Below, one piece after another: positions 1 to 5,458 of a stretch of DNA of 15,414 bases. The position numbers and the translations under genes are program-made. Under the pieces are notes generated by a model. It saw only the letters and a program-made list of their open reading frames with translations. It searched no databases and had not been told where the DNA came from. How positions within the stretch are numbered: the first letter of the stretch is position 1; each line of letters begins with the position of its first letter. Source of the DNA: JBFWQM01 sp050249455 (lineage in GTDB: Bacteria; Pseudomonadota; Alphaproteobacteria; MPNO01; VGEU01); contig JBFWQM010000127.1 of the NCBI GenBank assembly GCA_050249455.1, positions 1 through 15,414 of the forward strand, read 5' to 3'.

Positions 1-1
1 G

Positions 2-631
2 TACGGCCGCTTCTCGCCGGGGCTGACGCTCAAGGTCTCGCACGACAAGTTCGCCAAGGCGCCGCGCTGGGGCATCGATCGGCTCACCGAGATGACCAAG
101 CCTGTCAGCCGTCGCCAGACGTTCGAGTACTTCGGCGTCGCGGACCCCGACGGCGCGGCGGCCGGCAAGGACGGCGCCGCCGCCGGGAACAAGGGCAACA
201 CCGCCGGCAAGGACGGCGCTTCGGCCGGCAACGATGTCGCCCACGTCTTCATCGGACAGGGCACGATCACCCGCGCCGGCGCGCCGGCGTTGCTGGCGGA
301 GAACCAGCTGCGCGGCATCCCGGTGCAGACCGAGCTCGGCGGCGAGCTGGGCAACGTCGACGAGGTGGTGATCGACCTCGCGCGCGGCCGGGTCGCATAC
401 GTGCTTCTCGCGCGCGGCGGCTATCTCGGTTCCGGCGAGGAATGGATCGCCGCGCCGATCCAGGCGTTCGAGTGGCACGGCCTGTCGGCGACGGTCGACA
501 TGAGCGCCGAGGACTACAAGCTGCTGAAAGGGCTCGATCGCACGGCCTATGTGCCGCAGTGGGTTCGCGAGAGGGACCTGAAGGAGCTCTACGGCGCCTT
601 CGACGTGAAGCCGTACTGGCAATCGTCGTAG
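2..631 (+). CDS. PRC-barrel domain protein (5' end outside window)
   Basis: The frame is open from the window edge, so this is the C-terminal 209 residues of a longer protein; the ATG at 92 is probably internal. The first visible residues (YGRFSPGLTLKVSHDKF, then KAPRW) look like the tail of one PRC-barrel. A second PRC-barrel follows at about 290-530 (LRGIPVQTELGGELGNVDEVV, then GRVAYVLLARGGYLG and EEWIAAP). The two halves are joined by a low-complexity Gly/Ala/Lys/Asp linker at 149-235 built from imperfect AAGKDGA-like units. PRC-barrels are small beta-barrel domains found in photosynthetic reaction-centre subunit H, in RimM, and in many stress or envelope proteins of alphaproteobacteria. 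No catalytic residues are visible and the specific role is unknown. The end is a TAG at 629-631, followed closely by a strong hairpin and another plus-strand gene. Confidence 0.8.
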   Translation, partial: YGRFSPGLTLKVSHDKFAKAPRWGIDRLTEMTKPVSRRQTFEYFGVADPDGAAAGKDGAAAGNKGNTAGKDGASAGNDVAHVFIGQGTITRAGAPALLAENQLRGIPVQTELGGELGNVDEVVIDLARGRVAYVLLARGGYLGSGEEWIAAPIQAFEWHGLSATVDMSAEDYKLLKGLDRTAYVPQWVRERDLKELYGAFDVKPYWQSS

Positions 632-642
632 CCGGACCGCGC

Positions 643-670
643 GCGGGCGCCGCGGTGGCGCGGCGCCCGC
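643..670 (+). terminator. 12-bp GC hairpin between two plus-strand genes
   Basis: The arms GCGGGCGCCGCG (643-654) and CGCGGCGCCCGC (659-670) are perfectly complementary around a GTGG loop, 12 bp after the upstream stop codon. No run of T follows (CGCCACCATT), so it may be a weak or Rho-assisted terminator, or an RNA-stabilising element in a shared transcript. It lies only about 20 bp before the Shine-Dalgarno of the next gene. Confidence 0.45.
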
Positions 671-699
671 CGCCACCATTCCAGCCTTACGGAGGGAAC

Positions 700-1338
700 A
701 TGAGGAAGACGATCTCCATCGTCGGGACCGCCGCGCTGCTGAGCCTCGCGGCCCTGCCCGTCGCCGCGCAGGCCAACGATGCCGGCCAGCTTGCGGCCGC
801 CGCCGACCGCGACTGGATCAGCGTCACCGGCCAGGTCAAATCGACGTCAGGCAACCGTTTCACGCTGGACTACGGCGCCGGCGACATCACCGTCGAGATG
901 GACGAGCACGCCTGGTACGAGCGCAACCGGTCGAATTTCCTGCCGGGCGACAGGGTGACCGTCACGGGCCGGATCGACGGCGACCTCTACCAGAAGCGCA
1001 CGATCGAGGCGAGCTCGGTCTACCTGGACAAGCTGAACGCCTACTACTACGCCGACCCGGCCGACGAGGAGGGTGGCTTCTATTCCTATCCCGTGGCGCG
1101 CTATGCGGAAGACGACGAATGGCTCGGCATCACCGGCACGGTGCTGAGCCGGACCGACGACGGGTTTACTCTCGCGTCGGGGCCGCAGACGCTGAGCGTC
1201 GACACCGGCGACGTCGACCGGACGCTCGACGTCGATGTCGGCGACCGCGTGTCGGTCTATGGCGAGATGGATGACGCGGACCTGTTCGAAAGCCGCGAGA
1301 TCCTCGCGACCTCGGTCGTCACGCTGTCGCAGGGCTGA
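700..1338 (+). CDS. Secreted protein with two OB-fold-like repeats
   Basis: A 212-residue protein. The start is ATG 700 because GGAGGG (691-696) lies just upstream and translation from there gives a signal peptide: Lys/Arg at 2-3, then a hydrophobic stretch ending in PVAAQA. The long in-frame extension back to 442 overlaps the preceding gene and has no such support. The mature part contains two similar beta-rich units: DWISVTGQVKSTSGNRFTLD with PGDRVTVTGRID, and EWLGITGTVLSRTDDGFTLA with VGDRVSVYGEMD. They are joined by an acidic, Tyr-rich stretch (YYYADPADEEGGFYSYP). The pattern of strand, Gly-x-Val, strand, GDRV-x-V-x-G resembles bacterial periplasmic OB-fold domains (YgiW/BOF or DUF5666-like). 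Ligand and role are unknown. It may be co-transcribed with the PRC-barrel gene. Confidence 0.8.
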   Translation: MRKTISIVGTAALLSLAALPVAAQANDAGQLAAAADRDWISVTGQVKSTSGNRFTLDYGAGDITVEMDEHAWYERNRSNFLPGDRVTVTGRIDGDLYQKRTIEASSVYLDKLNAYYYADPADEEGGFYSYPVARYAEDDEWLGITGTVLSRTDDGFTLASGPQTLSVDTGDVDRTLDVDVGDRVSVYGEMDDADLFESREILATSVVTLSQG

Positions 1339-1344
1339 CGGCGG

Positions 1345-1380
1345 GGCGCGGGCGACCGCCGCCGTGCGGGCGCCCGCGCC
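1345..1380. terminator. Hairpin between convergent genes
   Basis: GGCGCGGGCG (1345-1354) pairs perfectly with CGCCCGCGCC (1371-1380) around a 16-nt loop. It lies in the 55-bp gap between the converging ends of the OB-fold gene and the response regulator. It could serve both directions, but neither side has a clear T tract (TTCCC on the plus side). Confidence 0.4.
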
Positions 1381-1393
1381 TTCCCGGCGCGGC

Positions 1394-2083
1394 TCACGGC
1401 ACCAGCTTGTAGCCGCCCTGCTCGGTCACCAGGATGGTGGCGTTGGCGGGGTCGCGCTCGATCTTCTGGCGCAGGCGGTAGACGTGGGTCTCCAGCGTGT
1501 GCGTGGTGACGCCGGAGTTGTAGCCCCACACCTCGTGCAGCAGCACGTCGCGGCGGATCACGCGGTCGCCGGCGCGCAGCAGGTATTTCAGGATCGACGT
1601 CTCCTTCTCCGTCAGGCGCACCTTCTTGCTGGTCGCGCTGTCGACCAGCATCTTGGCCGACGGCCGGAAGCTGTACGGTCCGATGTTGAACACCGCGTCC
1701 TCGCTGCGCTCGTGCTGGCGCAGCTGGGCGCGGATGCGCGCGAGCAGCACGCCGAGGCGGAACGGCTTGGTGATGTAGTCGTTGGCGCCGGCGTCGAGGC
1801 CGAGGATGGTGTCGGCCTCGCTGTCGGCGCCGGTCAGCATGATGATCGGCTCCTTCACCCCGCTGCGGCGGATCAGCCGGCACAGGTCGCGGCCGTCCAT
1901 GTCGGGCAGGCCGACGTCGAGGATCAGGAGGTCGAAGCGGTCGTCCTTGACCTTCTCCAGCGCCTGCGCGCCGTTGTCGGCGGTGAAGGTCTCGAACTCC
2001 TCGTGCAGCTGCAGCTGCTCGGCGAGCGCGTTGCGCAGCTCCGCGTCGTCGTCGACGAAGAGGATCTTCTTGCCGTTGGTCAT
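1394..2083 (-). CDS. OmpR/PhoB-family DNA-binding response regulator
   Basis: A 229-residue two-domain regulator. The receiver domain (about 5-120) has the acidic pocket DDD (11-13), the phospho-acceptor Asp56 in LLILDVGLPDMDG, Thr84 in IIMLTG and Lys106 in NDYITKPF, so it should be phosphorylatable. The C-terminal winged helix (about 132-229) includes LTEKETSILKYLL, the recognition-helix region TTHTLETHVYRLRQKIE and the ending EQGGYKLVP, typical of Trans_reg_C. The start is ATG 2083, which overlaps the TGA of the upstream hydrolase by four bases (ATGA), so the two are probably translationally coupled. No histidine kinase lies next to it; its partner must be elsewhere or outside the window. 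Target genes cannot be told from the sequence. It is not CtrA by its overall sequence. Confidence 0.93.
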   Translation of the reverse strand: MTNGKKILFVDDDAELRNALAEQLQLHEEFETFTADNGAQALEKVKDDRFDLLILDVGLPDMDGRDLCRLIRRSGVKEPIIMLTGADSEADTILGLDAGANDYITKPFRLGVLLARIRAQLRQHERSEDAVFNIGPYSFRPSAKMLVDSATSKKVRLTEKETSILKYLLRAGDRVIRRDVLLHEVWGYNSGVTTHTLETHVYRLRQKIERDPANATILVTEQGGYKLVP

Positions 2084-2943
2084 GCGCCTTCCTTGATGCG
2101 CGACAGGAGCGCACGCGTCAGCGGGTCGTCCGCTTCGGACAGCCGGTCGATGACGTTGAAGTGGTGGTCCTGCGGCTGGTCCGCCGTCGCCACCGCGAGG
2201 CCGGAGGCGCGCCACGCGGCGGCTAGCTCCGCCTGCTGGCGATGGAATTCCGCCGCCTCCAGCCCGCCGAGCGCCAGCACCATCCACGACGGCCCGCGCG
2301 GCGGATGGCGCGCGGGGCTGAACTGCGCGACCTCCGCCGCGTCGAGCTTGAGGTCGTCGTTGAGGTAGCAGAGGCGGATCGGCTCGAGGTCGTAGATTCC
2401 GCTGACCGGCATGCCGCCCTTCAGCATGTCGTGCGGCAGGTCGCCGGCGAACGCCGGCCAGTCGGTGGCGAGCGCCATCGCCGTGAGGTGGCCGCCGGCC
2501 GAATGGCCGCACACGTGCACGCGCGCGGGGTCGCCGCCGAACGTGCCGGCGTTGCGGTAGACCCAGGCGAGCGCCGCGCGCACCTGGCGCACGATCTCGG
2601 TCATGCGCACCAGCGGCGCGAGCGCATAGTTGACGGTGACGCACGCAACGCCCTGCGGCACCGCGCCCAGCGCCGGGAACCGGTGGTGGTCCTTGTCCAT
2701 CGCGCGCCAGTAGCCGCCGTGGATGAAGACCAGCACCGGCGCGCGCGGCCCGGCGGGGAAGATGTCGAGCTTTTCCGCCGCGCTGGGGCCGTAGGGCACG
2801 TCGAGCCGGCACGGCAGGGTCGCGCGCGCCCGCTCGCTCTTGTCGAACCAGCGCCGGATGTGGTCTTCCGTGTCGGGCACGCGGGCGCGGATGTTGTACT
2901 GCGCATCGAGCGCCGCCCGGTCGAATTCGCGATAGACCCGCAT
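2080..2943 (-). CDS. Arylformamidase-like alpha/beta hydrolase
   Basis: A 287-residue alpha/beta-hydrolase. The oxyanion-hole motif HGGYW is at 75-79, the nucleophile elbow GHSAGGH at 146-152 (Ser148), and the C-terminal histidine in QDHHFNVID (His260/His261). HGGYW together with an EFHRQ segment near 232-236 is characteristic of the kynurenine formamidase (arylformamidase) branch, whose animal members hydrolyse N-formylkynurenine. Where animal enzymes carry the triad Asp in a DSPEF-like segment, this protein has Glu229 (LEAAEF). No tryptophan-degradation gene is nearby, so the substrate may differ. The ATG at 2943 was chosen because it gives the usual family N-terminus (RVYREFDRAALDAQYN); the longer in-frame reading is low-complexity. 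No signal peptide, so likely cytoplasmic. It is the first gene of a two-gene unit with the response regulator. Confidence 0.85.
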   Translation of the reverse strand: MRVYREFDRAALDAQYNIRARVPDTEDHIRRWFDKSERARATLPCRLDVPYGPSAAEKLDIFPAGPRAPVLVFIHGGYWRAMDKDHHRFPALGAVPQGVACVTVNYALAPLVRMTEIVRQVRAALAWVYRNAGTFGGDPARVHVCGHSAGGHLTAMALATDWPAFAGDLPHDMLKGGMPVSGIYDLEPIRLCYLNDDLKLDAAEVAQFSPARHPPRGPSWMVLALGGLEAAEFHRQQAELAAAWRASGLAVATADQPQDHHFNVIDRLSEADDPLTRALLSRIKEGA

Positions 2944-3188
2944 CGCCACCCGCCCCCTTCGGGGTGTTGCGTGAACCCTGTCGCCTTCAACATCGCCAAC
3001 CGGGGCCGCGAACGCAAGCCCCGGCGGCACCCGGCCGCGGCGGCAAATTCTGCCGCGGCCGCCCGGCAAGGCTCGCCGGCCGGCCGCGGCGGCGGCCATG
3101 GCGGCGGCGACAATAGCACGGCCGCCCAAGCACTTGGGGGCCGGGCCGGCGCGCCGGGCGGTGGCACGGCGATTGCACCGGATCGGGC
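2944..3188. promoter_or_regulatory. Divergent intergenic region
   Basis: A 245-bp gene-free gap between two divergent genes, so promoters for both should lie here, though I could not identify clear -35/-10 boxes. It is very GC-rich. It holds one notable hairpin, GCGGCA-AATTC-TGCCGC (3040-3056), which can be extended by a GGCC pair (3033-3036 with 3057-3060) around a 3-nt bulge. Open frames crossing the region are low-complexity and look like shadows. Confidence 0.4.
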
Positions 3189-4034
3189 ATGTCCGTCCCG
3201 TCCGCCACCGCCACCGACCGTCTTTACCATCCGTCGCCGCACCCGGAGGCGGTCGCCGACCTGATGGACGAGGGCAGCGTCGCCACGGCGCAGCTCTGGG
3301 GCGACAAGGACGGTCCGAGCTTCGCGGACCTGATCGACATCATCAATCCGCTGCAGCACATCCCGGTGGTCTCCACGATCTACCGCGCGATCACCGGCGA
3401 CAAGATCGGCCTGGGCGCGCGGCTGGCCGGCGGCGCGCTGTTTGGCGGCCCGCTGGGCCTGATCTCGGCCGGCGTGATGTCGGCCGTCCAGGAAGCGACC
3501 GGCAAGGACACCAGCGAGCACCTGGCCAGCCTGTTCGGCGGCAGCGACGCCCCCGCCGAGAAGGGTCTCGCCGAGGTCGAGCCGGCCGCCACCGCGGCGC
3601 CGGAGCCGGCCGCGGCATCGACGACGGCCGCAACCGCCGTCGCCGCGGCGACGGCGCGCCCGGCGACAGCCCCGATTCCGCCGCCCACGTCGCTGCGCGC
3701 GGTCCAAGCGGCGCGCGATTCGACACCTGGCCCGCAGCCGGCCGGCGCCATGGCGCGCGCCAACCCGCTGGCGGCGCTCGACCGCGCCAAAGGCGCGCAG
3801 GCGGCGATGCTGGCCGCGTCGCTGCAGGCGACGGCGGGGCCGGCGCAGCACGTGCCCGACGAGAAAGGCGACAATGCGAAGGCCGCGCCGCAGGCGGCGC
3901 ACGCCAACCTGCCGCCGACGGGCGTCGCGCTGCCGGAATGGGCGGCGCAGGCGATGGAGCGCGCACTCGACAGTTACCAGCGCTCCGGCACCTTGCGCCG
4001 CGACACGCGGCCGATGGTCACCATCACCGAATGA
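3189..4034 (+). CDS. Hypothetical protein with hydrophobic Gly-rich core and Ala/Pro-rich tail
   Basis: A 281-residue protein that I cannot assign to a named family. Residues about 44-106 look like a real conserved domain: FADLIDIINPLQHIPVVST, then IYRAITGD, then ARLAGGALFGGPLGLISAG, then EATGKD. The Gly spacing GGxxxGGxxG within a hydrophobic helix recalls a glycine-zipper packing surface. Residues about 120-245 are low-complexity, rich in Ala, Pro and Thr, and probably disordered. A short amphipathic C-terminal segment (LPEWAAQAMERALDSYQ) follows, which may be a docking helix. No signal peptide, and the hydrophobic stretch is too glycine-rich and short to call a confident membrane span. The stop is 41 bp before the L,D-transpeptidase start. 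From memory, similar core sequences occur in other Rhodospirillales proteins of unknown function. The start at 3189 has no strong Shine-Dalgarno, so the N-terminus is uncertain. Confidence 0.75.
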   Translation: MSVPSATATDRLYHPSPHPEAVADLMDEGSVATAQLWGDKDGPSFADLIDIINPLQHIPVVSTIYRAITGDKIGLGARLAGGALFGGPLGLISAGVMSAVQEATGKDTSEHLASLFGGSDAPAEKGLAEVEPAATAAPEPAAASTTAATAVAAATARPATAPIPPPTSLRAVQAARDSTPGPQPAGAMARANPLAALDRAKGAQAAMLAASLQATAGPAQHVPDEKGDNAKAAPQAAHANLPPTGVALPEWAAQAMERALDSYQRSGTLRRDTRPMVTITE

Positions 4035-4040
4035 CGCCGC

Positions 4041-4070
4041 TTGGCGCGGACCGCGCCGGCGATCTATAGA
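4041..4070 (+). promoter_or_regulatory. Candidate promoter immediately before the L,D-transpeptidase
   Basis: TTGGCG (4041-4046) and TATAGA (4065-4070) are separated by 18 bp. The -10-like box ends 5 bp before the ATG at 4076, so transcription would begin at or about the start codon, and no Shine-Dalgarno is visible. A short inverted repeat GGCGCG-GAC-CGCGCC (4043-4057) overlaps the spacer and could be an operator or a weak terminator for the preceding gene. Confidence 0.4.
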
Positions 4071-4075
4071 ACGGC

Positions 4076-4573
4076 ATGGACCTGATCGTCGACGGATCGG
4101 GGTTCGCGACATGGCGCGGCCGGCGGCTGCGCTGCGCGATCGGCCGGTCCGGGATCGCCCGCGACAAGAAGGAAGGCGACGGGGCGACGCCGGCCGGCGC
4201 GTTCGCCGCACGGCGCGTCCTCTATCGCGCCGACCGCCTGTCTCGGCCGCCCGCCGCGATCGCGCTGGCGCCGCTGGACCCGCAGGACGGCTGGTGCGAC
4301 GATCCCGGCGACGCGGCGTACAACCGGATGGTGCGGCTGCCGTTCGCGGGCGGGCACGAGCGCCTGTGGCGCGACGACGGCGTCTACGACGTGATCGTCG
4401 TGCTGGGCCACAACGACGACCCGGTGGTGCCGGGGGGCGGCAGCGCGATCTTCCTGCACGTGGCGCGGCCGGATTATTCGCCGACCGAAGGCTGCGTGGC
4501 GCTGGCGCGCGACGATCTGATAACCGTGCTGGGCGAATGGTCGGCGGCGGACCGGGTGATCGTGGCCGGCTGA
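4076..4573 (+). CDS. YkuD-type L,D-transpeptidase family protein
   Basis: A 165-residue single-domain protein of the L,D-transpeptidase (YkuD/ErfK) fold. Visible landmarks are KEGDGATPAGAF near 32-43, GHN at 111-113, GGGSAIFLHV (His128) and the catalytic motif SPTEGCVAL with Cys140. Family enzymes use the Cys/His pair to make 3-3 cross-links in peptidoglycan or to attach proteins to it. The usual ST-HGC-N form is replaced by SPTEGC-A, as in the compact YkuD subgroup that keeps the H..GSAIFLH block. There is no signal peptide or lipobox and the protein starts directly with the fold. Export would therefore need another route, or its substrate is a cytoplasmic precursor. The upstream gene is only 41 bp away, yet a promoter-like element abuts the ATG. 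Its end converges on yggS across 28 bp. Confidence 0.87.
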   Translation: MDLIVDGSGFATWRGRRLRCAIGRSGIARDKKEGDGATPAGAFAARRVLYRADRLSRPPAAIALAPLDPQDGWCDDPGDAAYNRMVRLPFAGGHERLWRDDGVYDVIVVLGHNDDPVVPGGGSAIFLHVARPDYSPTEGCVALARDDLITVLGEWSAADRVIVAG

Positions 4574-4601
4574 CGGCGCCGCGGGCACGACGGCCGGCAG
4601 C

Positions 4602-5333
4602 TCAGTGGTCGGCGGGGCGGATGCCGAAGATCGCGGTGCCGACGCGGACATGGGTGGCGCCGAAACGGATTGCCGTCTCGTAGTCCGCGCTCATCCCCAT
4701 GCTGAGGCCGGCGATACCGTTGCGCCGCGCGATGTCGGCGAGCAGGGCGAAATGCAGCGCCGGCTCCTCGTGCGCCGGCGGGATGCACATCAGGCCGGCC
4801 AGCGGCAGCTTGTGCACGTCGCGGCACGCCGCGATGAACGCGTCCGCATCGGCCGGGTGGATGCCGGCCTTCTGCGGCTCCTCGCCGGTGTTGACCTCGA
4901 TAAAGCAGGCGGGCCGGCGGCCGCTGCGCGCCATCTCCGCCGCCAGGGCTTCGGCGAGCCGCGGCCGGTCCACGGTCTCGATGACGTCGAACAGGCGCAC
5001 GGCTTCGCGCACCTTATTGGTCTGCAGCGGCCCGATCAGGTGCAGCTCGGCGTCGGGGAACGCCGCCTTCAGCGCCGGCCACTTGGCCTGCGCCTCCTGC
5101 ACCCGGTTTTCGCCGAAGACGCGGTGGCCGGCGGCCAGCGCGGCATGGGCCAGCGCGGTGGGATGGCCCTTGCTGACCGCGACGAGCGTGACGGCATCGG
5201 CATCGCGGCCGGCCGCGGACGCGGCGGCGGCGACGCGCCGGCGGACCTCTTCGAGGTTCGCCGCGACGATCGCCGGACCGTTCGCCGCCATCACGGCGTC
5301 CGGCGTGTCCGGTGCGGGGGGTTGGACAGGCAT
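4602..5333 (-). CDS. yggS: YggS-family pyridoxal-phosphate-binding protein (PLPBP)
   Basis: A 243-residue protein of the YggS/PROSC family, which has an alanine-racemase-like TIM barrel without racemase partner domains and helps control cytoplasmic vitamin B6 and amino-acid balance. The PLP lysine is Lys55 in TLVAVSKGHP. Other family signatures are FGENRVQEAQAKW, LHLIGPLQTNK, FIEVNTGEEPQKAG, GLMCIPP, LSMGMSADYETAI and VRVGTAIFG. The start at 5333 is chosen because a full AGGAGG (CCTCCT at 5344-5349 on the plus strand) lies 10 nt upstream. The next in-frame ATG (15th codon) would also give a complete fold. The gene lies just beyond the terminator of the first porin gene, so it probably has its own promoter in the 125-bp gap. 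Confidence 0.95.
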   Translation of the reverse strand: MPVQPPAPDTPDAVMAANGPAIVAANLEEVRRRVAAAASAAGRDADAVTLVAVSKGHPTALAHAALAAGHRVFGENRVQEAQAKWPALKAAFPDAELHLIGPLQTNKVREAVRLFDVIETVDRPRLAEALAAEMARSGRRPACFIEVNTGEEPQKAGIHPADADAFIAACRDVHKLPLAGLMCIPPAHEEPALHFALLADIARRNGIAGLSMGMSADYETAIRFGATHVRVGTAIFGIRPADH

Positions 5334-5386
5334 TCGGGCAGATCCTCCTGATCGCGCAGTATCGGAGGGAATTGCGCCAGAAAAAA

Positions 5387-5406
5387 GGGGCGGCCGAAGC
5401 CGCCCC
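5387..5406 (-). terminator. Intrinsic terminator of porin gene 1
   Basis: On the minus strand this reads GGGGCGGC-TTCG-GCCGCCCC, immediately followed by six T (AAAAAA at 5381-5386 on the plus strand). An 8-bp perfect stem, a stable UUCG tetraloop and a U tract make this a textbook Rho-independent terminator. It lies 53 bp after the porin stop codon and isolates yggS from porin read-through. Confidence 0.93.
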
Positions 5407-5421
5407 TGCGATCGGTCCGGC

Positions 5422-5444
5422 GCCGCGCCCCGGCGGGGCGCGGC
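5422..5444 (-). other. Second 3' UTR hairpin of porin gene 1
   Basis: GCCGCGCCCC (5422-5431) pairs perfectly with GGGGCGCGGC (5435-5444) around GGC, between the porin stop and its terminator. With no T tract of its own it is more likely an RNA 3'-end protecting structure than a terminator. Porin gene 2 has a similar extra hairpin. Confidence 0.55.
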
Positions 5445-5458
5445 TTCGGTAGCCGCTT

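Noticed and set aside
442..699. N-terminal extension of the OB-fold gene
   Set aside because: It overlaps the PRC-barrel gene in another frame, and the signal peptide and Shine-Dalgarno both mark 700 as the start.
4564..4600. Inverted GCCGGC pair between the L,D-transpeptidase and yggS
   Set aside because: GCCGGC is self-complementary and common in this DNA, the loop is long, and neither side has a T tract; not enough for a terminator call.
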